From Martinezella calliandrae (GTDB taxonomy: Bacteria; Pseudomonadota; Alphaproteobacteria; Rhizobiales; Rhizobiaceae): DNA of 64,000 nucleotides. Shown here piece by piece: positions 9,176-19,135 of the stretch (its first letter is position 1; each line of letters starts with the position of its first letter). The stretch covers positions 29,149 to 93,148 of the forward strand of contig NZ_JARFYN010000023.1 in NCBI RefSeq assembly GCF_030272695.1. Direction: 5' to 3'. The position numbers and the translations under genes are program-made. The notes under the pieces are model-generated. The model saw only the letters and a program-made list of their open reading frames with translations, made no database searches and had not been told where the DNA came from.

Positions 9176-9771
9176 CCTCTTCAATCCGCAAAGTGTTTCA
9201 AGGCGTCGCAACTCGCCCACAGATGTTTCGCTTGTTCGACCGCCATGTCCAGCGGCCGAACCGCTGGGACGGTGACGCAACGCCGCTTTACGCCGGCGAA
9301 TGGTTCGAAATCGCCGAAGCCGAGCACGACTACATGTTCGAGATCCTGCCGCCGCTCTGGATCCGCGGCTCGATGTTCGCGATGCGTGAATTCCTGACCA
9401 GCTCCGTGACATCCGTGTTCTTCGTGCCCCGCATCGATGACGCGATCCGGTATTTTCATGCCTATTGCGACCTTTCAGACAAGACGTCCGTCGAGATCAT
9501 GCGTGTCGCAATCATCGACCGGGAAAGCTGCCACATCCGCGCCATGACACGCGATGAGCGCCTCGAGCACATCTGGAGCACGACGGCCGACGACTATCGC
9601 GGCTATGCCGGTGCGCGTTGGCCGGCAGCGGCGCGTGGAAAACGGACGGTGCTGCTCTATGGCCGCAAAGAGGGCAGCTTCCTGAAGCTGCTCGAAGATC
9701 TCACCAACGATGAGATCGCCGCCAAGCTGCCGGTGCAGTTGCGCCATCTCCCCTCACCGATCGCGGCATAG
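9172..9771 (+). CDS. DUF1419-like protein
   Basis: A 199-residue soluble protein starting at an ATG that overlaps the Toprim gene stop, with AGGAGGCGCAG as ribosome-binding site. 'NRWDGDATPLYAGEWFEIAEAEHDYMFEILPP' spans residues about 24-56 and 'FFVPRIDDAIRYFHAYCDL' lies near 84; together these are what I recall of DUF1419, a family largely confined to rhizobial plasmids. No catalytic motif is apparent. It sits in the cluster with the Toprim protein and the giant helicase, which suggests a shared role in early plasmid establishment (inference). Confidence 0.7.
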   Translation: MTSSIRKVFQGVATRPQMFRLFDRHVQRPNRWDGDATPLYAGEWFEIAEAEHDYMFEILPPLWIRGSMFAMREFLTSSVTSVFFVPRIDDAIRYFHAYCDLSDKTSVEIMRVAIIDRESCHIRAMTRDERLEHIWSTTADDYRGYAGARWPAAARGKRTVLLYGRKEGSFLKLLEDLTNDEIAAKLPVQLRHLPSPIAA

Positions 9772-10063
9772 AAGGTGTTGCCATGCTCACTACCCGATCG
9801 CATCCGTGCGCGAAGCAATCGCCGGCGGATCGACTTCCTCGATGCCGAACAATCTAAGGCGATGATGGTGGCAAGCCCAGCCGCCACGCGTCGTCGCATC
9901 GTCTTCGCCTCAGTCGCCGTGCAGATGGTCAGGTGGAGCGCGATGAGCGCTTTGCCGACCTTATACCGGCGGCCATGGACGCCGTCCCCTTCCATTCACT
10001 GCGAACAGCCTGCTGTCTTCCGCGACAGGAGGACGACGCTCGCGCTATCACAAGGAGCTTTCA

Positions 10064-13000
10064 ATGAGCAACGATCCCTTAACCCTCGACATCTTCGCCG
10101 GCCGCGCGCTGTCGTCTGGCATTGGCATCGGCATCACCGCCCTTGGCGGTTTTGCCGCCAATGACGACGATCCGGATCCGACGACGCCTGCCCCTTCCCC
10201 CGCGCGTGCCCTCCCGCCTGCCATGCAGAAGGCGCAACGAAAGCAGGAAGCGCACGCCAACTTCTACCTCGACGACGGCGATCGCGGTTTGGCCGCCACC
10301 TGGAAGGAACGGGGGCGTTTAAGCATCGCGGTCATTCTCACAGCCGCTGAGATCGAGAGACAGGATCGGCCGGCAACGCGCGACGCGCAGGTTAGGCTGA
10401 TACGCTTTACCGGTTTCGGCAGCTCTGAGCTCGCCAACGGCATGTTCCGCCGGCCGGGCGAAGCGGCCTTCCGCCACGGTTGGGAGAATCTCGCCCGTTC
10501 CCTGGAGGATTCGGTCACGGAAAGCGACTATGTCTCGCTTGCGCGCTGCACCCAATATGCTCACTTCACTCCCGAATTTATCGTCCGGGCGATCTGGACC
10601 GGCCTGCAGCGGCTCGGCTGGCGCGGCGGCCGGGTGCTGGAACCCGGGATCGGGACAGGCCTGTTTCCGGCGCTGATGCCTGTCGGGTATCGTGACATCA
10701 GCTATGTCACCGGCCTCGAGCTCGATCCGGTCACCGCCCGCATCGCGCGACTGCTGCAGCCGAAGGCGCGCATCATCATCGGTGATTTCGCGCGCACCGA
10801 CCTCAATGTGATCTACGATCTTGCCATCGGCAACCCGCCCTTCTCCGATCAGACGGTTCGCTCAGACCGGCGATACCGCTCGCTCGGTCTTAGGCTGCAC
10901 GATTATTTCATCGCGCGGTCGATCGATCTCCTGAAACCCGCCGGGCTCGCCGCCTTCGTCACCAGTACCGGCACCATGGACAAGGCCGACAGCACCTGCC
11001 GGGATCACATCGCAACTGCCGCCGATCTGATCGGCGCCATCGGCCTGCCCGAAGGCAGTTTGCGGCGGGAGGCCGGCACCGATGTCGTCGTCGACGTCCT
11101 CTTCTTTCGCAAGCGCAAGGCGGGCGAACCGCCACTCGATCTTGCCTGGCTCGAATTCGCCGAAGTCCGCGCAGCCACGGCGGAAGAAGGACCGATCCGC
11201 GTGAACCGCTGGTTCGCGCGACATCCAGATTCGGTGCTCGGCACGCACGCGCTGACCTCCGGCCCCTTCGGCGAGACCTATACCTGCCTGCCACGCGCCG
11301 GCGAGAACGTGGAGGCGGCACTCGATGCGGCCGTTCGGCGTCTTCCGGAGGACATCTACGATGGCGAGCCGACCGAAATCGATGTCGATCTCGAAGACGA
11401 GCTGGCGGAAATCCTCGAGTTCAAACCCGACAGCAACCGGGTCCGTGAAGGCAGTTACTTCATCGACAGCAGGCACGGCCTGATGCAGATCATCGAGGGT
11501 GCACCGATCGTGGTGCAGGTCCGCAGGGGCCGCGGCGCCGACGGCATCCCGGAAAAACATGTCCGGATCATCAAGAAGCTGATCCCCGTCCGGGACGCGG
11601 TGCGCGAGGTCCTGAAAGCGCAGGAATTCGACCGGCCGTGGTGCGACTGCCAAGTGCGGCTGCGCATCGCCTGGTCAAGCTTCGTTCGTGATTTCGGGCC
11701 GATCAACCATACTGTGGTTTCGACCAGCGAGGACGAAGAGACCGGTGACGTCCGCGAAACGCACCGCCGCCCGAACCTTGCGCCCTTCCTGGACGACCCG
11801 GATTGCTGGCTGGTCGCCTCCATCGAGGACTATGATCTCGAAACCGATACTGCCAGACCAGGGCCGATCTTTTCCGAGCGCATGATTGCTCCGCCTGCCC
11901 CGCCTGTCATCACCTCCGCTGCCGATGCGCTCGCTGTCGTGCTGAACGATCGCGGTCATGTCGACCTTGAGCATATCGCCGAGCTTCTCCATTGCGACAC
12001 AGATGCAGTTCCCGATACGCTCGGTGACGCCATCTTTCGCGATCCCGCCGACGTCTCATGGCAAACCTCCGATGCCTATCTCTCCGGGGCCGTGCGCACG
12101 AAACTTGCTGCCGCGGCAGCTGCAGCCGAGCTCGATCCCGCCTATCGCCGGAATGTCCGAGCGCTCCAAGACGTGCAGCCCGCCGATCTCCGCCCGTCCG
12201 ACATCACCGCTCGACTTGGCGCACCCTGGATTCCGGCGGCCGACATTGTCGCTTTCGTTTACGAGACCATGGGTGCGGAGATCAGGATCCACCACATGCC
12301 GGAACTCGGCTCCTGGACCGTCGAGGCGCGGCAGCTCGGATGGACGGCGGCCGGGACATCGGAATGGGGAACAGATCGCCGGCATGCCGGCGAACTGCTC
12401 GCCGATGCGCTGAACAGCCGCGTCCCGCAGATCTTCGATGTGTTCAAGGATGGAGACGGCGAGCGGCGCGTGCTGAACGTTGTCGATACCGAAGCCGCGC
12501 GCGACAAGCTGCAAAAGATCAAGACGGCCTTCCAAAACTGGGTCTGGACCGATCCTGATCGCACCGACCGGCTCGCGCTGGTCTACAACGATCGCTTCAA
12601 CAACATTGCGCCCAGGCGTTTCGACGGCTCACACCTAGTCATGCCCGGCGCCTCTGGCGCCCTTGTTCTTTATGGGCACCCGAAACGCGGTATCTGGCGC
12701 ATCATCTCGTCCGGCTCAACCTATCTCGCGCATGCCGTCGGCGCCGGCAAGACGATGACGATGGCGGCCGCCATCATGGAACAGCGCCGGCTCGGACTGA
12801 TCTCCAAGGCGATGCTGGTGGTGCCCGGCCATTGCCTGGCCCAGGCTGCGCGCGAGTTCCTGGCGCTCTATCCGGACGCCCGCATTCTCGTCGCCGACGA
12901 GACGAATTTTTCGAAGGACAAGCGGGCTCGCTTCCTTTCCCGCGCCGCTACCGCAACCTGGGATGCGATCATCATCACGCACTCGGCCTTCCGGTTCATC

Positions 13001-15154
13001 GCCGTGCCATCGAGTTTCGAGCAACAGATGATCCAGGATGAGCTCGAGCTCTACGAGGAACTGCTGACCAAGGTCGACAGCGAGGATCGAGTCTCGCGCA
13101 AGCGGCTCGAACGGCTGAAGGAGGGCCTCAAGGAACGGTTGGAGGCGTTGTCGACCCGCAAGGACGATCTGCTGACAATCTCGGAGATCGGCATCGACCA
13201 GATCATCGTCGATGAGGCACAGGAATTCCGCAAGCTTTCCTTCGCCACCAACATGTCTACGCTGAAAGGTATCGACCCGAACGGTTCGCAGCGTGCCTGG
13301 GACCTCTACGTCAAGTCCCGCTTCATCGAGACGAAGAACCCCGGCCGGTCTCTGGTTCTGGCTTCGGGGACGCCAATCACCAATACGCTTGGCGAAATGT
13401 TCTCGGTCCAACGTCTGCTCGGTCACGCGGCGCTGACCGAACGCGGGCTGCATGAATTCGACGCCTGGGCCTCTACCTTCGGTGACACGACCACGGAACT
13501 GGAGATCCAGCCGTCGGGCAAATACAAGCCCGTCAGCCGTTTTGCGAGCTTCGTGAACGTGCCGGAGTTGATTGCGATGTTCCGGTCGTTCGCCGACGTG
13601 GTGATGCCCGAGGATCTCCGCGAATACGTCAAGGTGCCTGATATCTCGACCGGCCGCCGGCAGATTCTAACAGCCAAGCCGACGCAGGCCTTCAAGAACT
13701 ATCAGACGATCCTCGATGCCCGGATCAAGGCGATCGAGATGCGTGAGGGGCCGGCGCAGCCCGGCGACGACATCCTGCTTTCTGTCATCACCGACGGTCG
13801 CCACGCCGCCATCGATCTCCGTCTTGTCGATGCGGACAATGACAACGAGCCGGACAACAAGCTCAACCTGCTGGTCCAGAACGCTTTCCGCATTTGGCAA
13901 GAGACGTCGCAAAGCACGTTTGTGCGACCCGACGGCAAGTCCTTCGAACTGCCGGGCGCCGCGCAGATGATCTTCTCCGATCTCGGCACCATCAACGTTG
14001 AGAAGAGCCGCGGCTTTTCGGCCTACCGCTGGATCAGGGACGAGCTTGTGCGCATGGGCGTTCCGGCATCCGAAATCGCCTTCATGCAGGATTACAAGAA
14101 GACCGAGGCCAAGCAGCGGCTGTTTGCCGACGTCCGCGCCGGCAAGGTCCGCTTCCTGATCGGCTCGTCGGACACGATGGGCACCGGCATCAATGCTCAG
14201 CTTCGCCTCAAGGCGCTGCATCATCTCGACGTCCCGTGGCTGCCCTCGCAAATCGAGCAGCGTGAGGGCCGGATCGTGCGCCAGGGCAACCAGCATGACG
14301 AAGTCGATATTTTCGCATACGCCACGCAAGGGTCGCTCGACGCCTCGATGTGGCAGAACAACGAGCGCAAGGCCCGCTTCATTGCCGCAGCACTTTCCGG
14401 CGATACGTCGATCCGCCGGCTTGAAGATCTGGGCGAAGGGGCTGCAAACCAGTTCGCAATGGCCAAGGCGATTGCGAGCGGCGACGAACGGCTGATGCAA
14501 AAGGCAGGGCTTGAGGAAGACATCGCCCTTCTCGAACGGCTGCGGGCCGCTCACGAGGACGATCAATATGCTGTGCGCCGCCAGATCCGCGACGCCGCAC
14601 GCGAGATCGAGACGTCGACCCGCCGCGTCTTAGAGATCGGCACGGACCTTAAGCGCCTCGTGCCGACCGCTGGCGAGGCCTTCGCCATGACGGTTGTGGG
14701 CAAGCCCTACGACGAGCGCAAGCTTGCCGGTCGCGCGCTGATGAAGGAAATCCTCACGCTCGTTCAGTTGCAACAGGAGGGCGAGGTTCAGATCGCGGCC
14801 ATCGGGGGCTTCGATCTGATCTATTCGGGCGAGCGGTTCGGCAGGAACGACGGATATCGCTATACGACCCTCTTGCAGCGTACCAATGCGGCCCAGGAGA
14901 TTGATCTGGCGGTGACCGTCACGCCGCTCGGCGCGGTCTCGCGGCTCGAACATGCACTCGACGGGTTCGACGAGGAACAGGCACGTTATCGCCGGCGGCT
15001 GCACGACGCCGAACGGCGCCTTGCCTCCTATCGCACGCGCGAGGGCGGCATGTTCGCATTTGGAGATGAGCTTGCCGACAAGCGCCGGCAGCTTCGTGAT
15101 GTCGACGAGGCATTGGCGACCGCGGCCATGACGGGACCCGCCGTGGCCGCATGA
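10064..15154 (+). CDS. giant N6-DNA methyltransferase-helicase (DarB-like architecture)
   Basis: A 1696-residue two-engine protein with a strong ribosome-binding site (AAGGAGCTTTCA). The N-terminal methyltransferase has motif I 'VLEPGIGTGLFPAL' near residue 190 and motif IV 'AIGNPPFSD' near 255, the [DNS]PPF class typical of N6-adenine methylation. The C-terminal superfamily 2 helicase has Walker A 'AVGAGKTMTM' near 890, motif II 'DEAQ' near 1048, 'ASGTPITNT' near 1100, 'DTMGTGINAQ' near 1367 and 'QREGRIVRQGN' near 1400, followed by a coiled-coil-rich tail. The same order is found in phage P1 DarB, an antirestriction protein packaged with DNA, and in many plasmid proteins. Role here (protecting incoming DNA or remodelling it) is inference. 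Its neighbours are Toprim, ParB-like and ArdC genes. Confidence 0.85.
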   Translation: MSNDPLTLDIFAGRALSSGIGIGITALGGFAANDDDPDPTTPAPSPARALPPAMQKAQRKQEAHANFYLDDGDRGLAATWKERGRLSIAVILTAAEIERQDRPATRDAQVRLIRFTGFGSSELANGMFRRPGEAAFRHGWENLARSLEDSVTESDYVSLARCTQYAHFTPEFIVRAIWTGLQRLGWRGGRVLEPGIGTGLFPALMPVGYRDISYVTGLELDPVTARIARLLQPKARIIIGDFARTDLNVIYDLAIGNPPFSDQTVRSDRRYRSLGLRLHDYFIARSIDLLKPAGLAAFVTSTGTMDKADSTCRDHIATAADLIGAIGLPEGSLRREAGTDVVVDVLFFRKRKAGEPPLDLAWLEFAEVRAATAEEGPIRVNRWFARHPDSVLGTHALTSGPFGETYTCLPRAGENVEAALDAAVRRLPEDIYDGEPTEIDVDLEDELAEILEFKPDSNRVREGSYFIDSRHGLMQIIEGAPIVVQVRRGRGADGIPEKHVRIIKKLIPVRDAVREVLKAQEFDRPWCDCQVRLRIAWSSFVRDFGPINHTVVSTSEDEETGDVRETHRRPNLAPFLDDPDCWLVASIEDYDLETDTARPGPIFSERMIAPPAPPVITSAADALAVVLNDRGHVDLEHIAELLHCDTDAVPDTLGDAIFRDPADVSWQTSDAYLSGAVRTKLAAAAAAAELDPAYRRNVRALQDVQPADLRPSDITARLGAPWIPAADIVAFVYETMGAEIRIHHMPELGSWTVEARQLGWTAAGTSEWGTDRRHAGELLADALNSRVPQIFDVFKDGDGERRVLNVVDTEAARDKLQKIKTAFQNWVWTDPDRTDRLALVYNDRFNNIAPRRFDGSHLVMPGASGALVLYGHPKRGIWRIISSGSTYLAHAVGAGKTMTMAAAIMEQRRLGLISKAMLVVPGHCLAQAAREFLALYPDARILVADETNFSKDKRARFLSRAATATWDAIIITHSAFRFIAVPSSFEQQMIQDELELYEELLTKVDSEDRVSRKRLERLKEGLKERLEALSTRKDDLLTISEIGIDQIIVDEAQEFRKLSFATNMSTLKGIDPNGSQRAWDLYVKSRFIETKNPGRSLVLASGTPITNTLGEMFSVQRLLGHAALTERGLHEFDAWASTFGDTTTELEIQPSGKYKPVSRFASFVNVPELIAMFRSFADVVMPEDLREYVKVPDISTGRRQILTAKPTQAFKNYQTILDARIKAIEMREGPAQPGDDILLSVITDGRHAAIDLRLVDADNDNEPDNKLNLLVQNAFRIWQETSQSTFVRPDGKSFELPGAAQMIFSDLGTINVEKSRGFSAYRWIRDELVRMGVPASEIAFMQDYKKTEAKQRLFADVRAGKVRFLIGSSDTMGTGINAQLRLKALHHLDVPWLPSQIEQREGRIVRQGNQHDEVDIFAYATQGSLDASMWQNNERKARFIAAALSGDTSIRRLEDLGEGAANQFAMAKAIASGDERLMQKAGLEEDIALLERLRAAHEDDQYAVRRQIRDAAREIETSTRRVLEIGTDLKRLVPTAGEAFAMTVVGKPYDERKLAGRALMKEILTLVQLQQEGEVQIAAIGGFDLIYSGERFGRNDGYRYTTLLQRTNAAQEIDLAVTVTPLGAVSRLEHALDGFDEEQARYRRRLHDAERRLASYRTREGGMFAFGDELADKRRQLRDVDEALATAAMTGPAVAA

Positions 15155-15348
15155 TGCTAAGCCAAGCTCAGTTCGCAGCAGGGTTTTGGAAGCAGCGCAG
15201 CATGCGCATAGCTGCATTGCACAATAAATGTCTTCCGCCTGATCAAAAAACGTCCATACTGCACACAGCTGATGCACATGGTGGCCTCTCCTCCCAGTGC
15301 CGCCGCAACAGCTGTTCCCCTCTGGAGGTTTATTGACCTTCACACTTC

Positions 15349-15380
15349 ATGGGCCGCGGTTTCCGCTGGCCCATTTTTTT
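15349..15380 (+). terminator. intrinsic terminator after the giant helicase gene
   Basis: The stem ATGGGCC/GGCCCAT contains a second stem GCGG/CCGC around a TTT loop and is followed by seven T. It lies about 195 bp after the helicase stop, between convergent genes, and probably ends the cluster transcript. Confidence 0.7.
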
Positions 15381-15412
15381 GTTCCGGTCGCTCACCCTGT
15401 TTCAACGCAGGC

Positions 15413-16156
15413 TCAGGCGTCGGGACGCCAGAAGGCCAGCATCCGCTTTGTCTCGCCCGTCGTCCGCCGCCGCTGCCACTTCGGATCGCGAGACAGATTG
15501 AAACGGGTCCCTGTCTTCCCGCTCGGCTTCTTCCAGATAAGCCCACCAGCGATAATGGTTGTAGGTCTGCACCGCATTGATCGCATAGTGCCTCGCGATT
15601 TCCTTGTGACCGCGGATCACCAGGAAGTTCTCGTCGTTGTCGCGGCTCGCGGACTTCGAAAAATTGTGCGATCCGGTGACCACGATGGGATCGTCGCTGA
15701 ACGGGTCGATCACCAGCACCTTGGAATGCGTGATGGCGTGGCCGATGCTGTTTCTGAATTCATTCGCGGTTCCTTCGACCGCCCACCGGCCGACGGACAT
15801 GTCCACCCCGGTTGCCTGGGCGGTATCGAGAAAGAACTGCTCGGGAACCTGCTTCAGCAATTTGAAGTCTTCGAGACCAGCTCGTCAGCTGGGTCGCCAC
15901 CACACGCACACAGAGATTCTTCTCGCTCTGCATGCGAAGGAGCGTGCGCACCGGTTCATTGCCCGGCTGGGACATGACGAGGAAAACGCCCTGCCGCGCG
16001 CCCTTCACGAGCTCGATTAGACAGAAATTTCGGCTCACCTTCATCGCGCTTGCACTGGATTGCGAAGGCCAGGCATCCGACGATGTCTTCCTGATGCAAC
16101 CACACCAAGTGAACATCGTCCGCATTGGAAAATACCTTCAACGCGATTTCAGACAT
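15413..16156 (-). pseudogene. decayed phospholipase-D-like protein
   Basis: Pieces of one protein lie in different frames. The start at 16156 (MSEIALKVFSN..., with AGGAGGGCTGG before it) runs to about 16020. A second piece has 'VFLVMSQPGNEP'. A third carries the HKD motif region 'HSKVLVIDPFSDDPIVVTGS' and 'NFSKSASRDNDENFLV'. The last piece ends '...MLAFWRPDA' with a stop at 15413, in another frame. Near 15880 one base too many shifts 'LEDFKLLKQVPEQFF' out of frame. Intact plasmid homologues are around 500 residues, so interior sequence is also missing. Not functional. The parent family are PLD-fold phosphodiesterases, some of them nucleases. Confidence 0.7.
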
Positions 16157-16550
16157 TCCAGCCCTCCTGTTCGACCCTCTAGCGGATCGCCAGCACCATC
16201 GTCACGTCAATGTATAAGCAAGGGATAGTTGTAGCCGTGTGACAGTGCATTACTTCGAGGCGGATTTGAAGAAAGAATATTCATCGGGGAAAGAAGAAGC
16301 GGAGAAGAAGAGGAAAACCCCTGTCGCAGAGCGTTCAGCCGGGCGCCGCTGAAGCTCAACCGCCCCCTCGCGATCGCGGCCACTTGTTCTTCGCAGGGCT
16401 TGGAGCCCCGCTCGCCCTTCGCGGCAGCGATGCCCGGCCGCAGTTGCACCCACCAGCCCGCTCGGCGCTGCGGGTGGTGTCTTCGGAAAGAATGAAGACG
16501 CGAGAAGGGCAGGCAAAGGGCCGTGTCCAGATTCCCCCGAAAAGCATCCC
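16157..16550. other. leader region before the ParB-like gene, no gene seen
   Basis: About 390 bp, with a purine-rich tract near 16270-16320 and GC-rich DNA after it. Open frames on the minus strand are compositionally biased and lack ribosome-binding sites. It presumably holds the divergent promoters for the PLD-like remnant and the ParB-like gene. Confidence 0.35.
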
Positions 16551-18257
16551 ATGCAACTGATGAAAGTCGATCCGCGTGCGCTGAAGGACAACCCCGACAA
16601 TACGCGCCAGTCGAAGTCGACGCCGCAGGCCGACGCCCTGCTTTTGGCGACGATCAGGGCCGTCGGCGTGATCCAGCCGCCGGTCATTTTCCCGGAAGCC
16701 GGGGGCAATGGCTACATCATCGAAGCGGGTCACCGGCGTACCCGCATGGCGGTCGCCGCCGGTCTCGAGGAAATCGACGTGATTGTCGTGGAGGCAGCCA
16801 ACGATAACGGCGCCATGCGCTCGATGGTCGAAAACATCGCGCGCGAGCCGCTCAATCCAGTCGATCAATGGAGAGGCATCGAGCGCTTGGTCGCGCTCGC
16901 CTGGACCGAGGAGGCGATCACCGTGGCGCTCGCGCTTCCCGTCCGCCAGATCCGCAAGCTCCGCCTGCTCGCAAATGTGCTTCCCTCCATGCTCGACCAG
17001 ATGGCGAAGGGCGACATGCCCAACGAGCAGCAGCTGCGAACGATCGCGGCTGCCTCAGCCTGGTGGCAGATCGCCAACGGGCTCTCGAAAACCCGCATGT
17101 ATGCCCGCGATGCAAGCTTCGGCGACGATCTCCGCCTGGCTTACGGTATCGAGTGGGCCGAGGACCTGTTCGGCCCGGCCGATGAGGACAATCGCTACAC
17201 CACCAATGTCGAGGCATTCCTCGGCGCTCAGCAGGAATGGATGACGAGCAACCTTCCGAAGAAGGGCGCGATCGTCGAGCTCAATAATTGGGGCCAGCCC
17301 GACCTGCCCAAGAAGGCCGAACGCATCTACGGCAAGCCGGCCAAGGGCGATTGCACCGCGATGTATCTCGATCGCGACGGGAAGGTGCAGAGCGTCCACT
17401 ACCGGATGCCGGAAGTCAGGAAACCCGATGGCCGATCCGGTCCGGCAGGAGACGGAGCGACTGAAGTTGACGATGAGGCCGCCGCCGTTGGCACGACCGG
17501 GCCCGACGTCACGCAGAAGGGCCAGGACATGGTCGGTGATTTCCGTACCGAGGCGCTGGCTAGGACGCCGATCGAGGACGACATGTTGATGGCGCTCCTG
17601 GTCATGGCCTTCGCCGGCACCAATGGTCGGGTCGATTCCGCGGCCAACGACACCGTGTTCGGCCCGAAGCGTTTCCAGCGTCATGTCGCCCGCCTCTTTT
17701 CCGCAGACGGAAGGCTCTCGCTCGAGATGGACAACCTGCGTATCGCCGCCCGCTCCGTGCTCATTGACGTGCTCTCGTGCCGGCGCGGCATGTCGAACAG
17801 CGGCGCCGTCTCTCGCATTGCCGGCGAGGCAATCGGCGCGGACGGTTTCCTGCCGAACATGGGAACGGAGGATTTCCTCCTGTGCCTGTCGCGTCAGGCG
17901 CTGGAGGCGGCCGCCAAGTCGGTCAATATCCTGCCGCGGGCTCGCGTCCGCGAAACCCGCGCAGCGCTTGTCGACCATTTCGCATCGGCCGGCGCGAGCT
18001 TCGTCCTTCCGGCGGCGCTGTTCCAGCCCGATCCGAAAGAAATAGCCGATCTCATGAAACATGCCGATGACGTCGAGGAAGAGAATGGCCCGGGCGAAGA
18101 AGCAGCCGGCGATATCGGTGACGATATCCAGCCAGACAATAGCGGCGGCGCTGGCGGTTCTGATCTTCCGGATCTGGATGGCGCAAATTGCGGCTCCGGC
18201 TCAGCAGATAACGCCTCCGACGAGGACGAAGCCGCCTATGGGATTGCGGCGGAATAG
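16551..18257 (+). CDS. ParB-like N-terminal nuclease domain protein
   Basis: A 568-residue protein with an N-terminal ParB/Srx fold: 'KVDPRALKDNPDNTRQ' at residues 5-20, 'GVIQPPVIFPE' near 39 and 'IIEAGHRRTRMAVAAGL' near 56-72, then 'SMVENIAREPLNPVDQWRGI' near 91-110. An HTH-like stretch follows at 115-140 ('TEEAITVALALPVRQIRKL'). The middle is unknown, and the C-terminal 60 residues are acidic and low in complexity. It is not the partition ParB of this plasmid, which is RepB at 50478. Long ParB-like proteins of this sort are common in plasmid leading regions and some have nuclease activity. No clear Shine-Dalgarno is seen before the ATG. It is separated from the following small genes by 90 bp. 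Confidence 0.75.
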   Translation: MQLMKVDPRALKDNPDNTRQSKSTPQADALLLATIRAVGVIQPPVIFPEAGGNGYIIEAGHRRTRMAVAAGLEEIDVIVVEAANDNGAMRSMVENIAREPLNPVDQWRGIERLVALAWTEEAITVALALPVRQIRKLRLLANVLPSMLDQMAKGDMPNEQQLRTIAAASAWWQIANGLSKTRMYARDASFGDDLRLAYGIEWAEDLFGPADEDNRYTTNVEAFLGAQQEWMTSNLPKKGAIVELNNWGQPDLPKKAERIYGKPAKGDCTAMYLDRDGKVQSVHYRMPEVRKPDGRSGPAGDGATEVDDEAAAVGTTGPDVTQKGQDMVGDFRTEALARTPIEDDMLMALLVMAFAGTNGRVDSAANDTVFGPKRFQRHVARLFSADGRLSLEMDNLRIAARSVLIDVLSCRRGMSNSGAVSRIAGEAIGADGFLPNMGTEDFLLCLSRQALEAAAKSVNILPRARVRETRAALVDHFASAGASFVLPAALFQPDPKEIADLMKHADDVEEENGPGEEAAGDIGDDIQPDNSGGAGGSDLPDLDGANCGSGSADNASDEDEAAYGIAAE

Positions 18258-18347
18258 CCGCCCCCTCTCACTGGCCCGATGTTCCACCGCCGGACCTCCC
18301 GGCGGCGGTTTCATTTCCACCACCCGAAACAATGCAAGGAGGATGCG

Positions 18348-18824
18348 ATGTCCGCGTCTCTGATTTATGACCTCGCCCCGATCGGCTCCATCGTCGCCTG
18401 GTCGGATGGTACCCCGCGACCGCCCGAGCGGTTCAGGAAGAAACTTGCTGCATGGAAGACCCGCAACAGCCATGGCCGCTTGATCCGCAAGGAAGGTGAG
18501 CGCAACGTCGGCACTACCAGCATTTTGCCGTATTTCACGCTTCACGAGGGTGATCTCGGGGCAAACGACGTCATCGCCATCCGTATCCACCGGACCTTTT
18601 CGCTTGATAGCGGTCTGACGTTTAAAGTCGTCGGGCGTCCCGCGCTTGGATCTGTTCGCGTCTTCGATCGCCCCGGCGCCAATGCAGAGCTGGTTCATCT
18701 GGCGGACAATCGGCAGGCGACCGCGGAATGGCTCAGCCGGCATGGATATCCGCATGCCGTTCTTTCGGAGGTGACTGCCGACGAGGTCGCCGCGGATGAG
18801 ATCGAAGGGAGAACTGCAGCATGA
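18348..18824 (+). CDS. conserved plasmid hypothetical protein
   Basis: A 158-residue protein with a strong ribosome-binding site (GCAAGGAGGATGCG then ATG); the frame is open 23 codons further upstream, without a site. It contains 'GSIVAWSDGTPRPPERFRKK' at about 13-32 and an alternating beta pattern after that. I do not know its function. It overlaps the next gene by 4 bp (ATGA), and that one overlaps the third the same way, so 18348-19704 is a tight three-gene operon. Confidence 0.7.
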   Translation: MSASLIYDLAPIGSIVAWSDGTPRPPERFRKKLAAWKTRNSHGRLIRKEGERNVGTTSILPYFTLHEGDLGANDVIAIRIHRTFSLDSGLTFKVVGRPALGSVRVFDRPGANAELVHLADNRQATAEWLSRHGYPHAVLSEVTADEVAADEIEGRTAA

Positions 18825-19135
18825 CTATGCTCCCTTCGCAATCCTCCGAGGTCTCAACCCCTGACGCCTCGGGGGTGGAGTTTGGCAGAAGCGCCGACGG
18901 CGTGCACGTCGCGCAGGTCGGCGATCTCGTCTTCGCCATGGTTCCGGGCGGTGACGGCCGGTACTTTCTCGCCAGCGCCTGGCGCCTGTCGCGGCCGCTT
19001 GCCGCCCTGAAGCGCAAGGACTTCTATTCGCATCATGGCGCTGTCGAGGACGAAACGGCATTTCGGGAGCGAATGATCGAACAGGCTGAACATGCCGCGA
19101 GCTGGGTCTACTTTCCCGTTCGACCGCCCGGATGA
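18821..19135 (+). CDS. conserved plasmid hypothetical protein
   Basis: A 104-residue protein starting inside the stop of the preceding gene (ATGA). A beta-rich middle 'GVHVAQVGDLVFAMVPGGDGRYFLASAW' is followed by a charged helix. No family recognised. It is the central gene of a coupled three-gene set, with 4-bp overlaps at both ends. Confidence 0.65.
   Translation: MTMLPSQSSEVSTPDASGVEFGRSADGVHVAQVGDLVFAMVPGGDGRYFLASAWRLSRPLAALKRKDFYSHHGAVEDETAFRERMIEQAEHAASWVYFPVRPPG

Noticed and set aside
13667..14566. A 299-codon minus-strand frame inside the giant helicase gene
   Set aside because: It is a GC-rich shadow of a well-supported gene, without a ribosome-binding site or conserved motif. The same applies to 10862-11653, 17055-18062, 20327-21739 and 45834-46796 on various strands.
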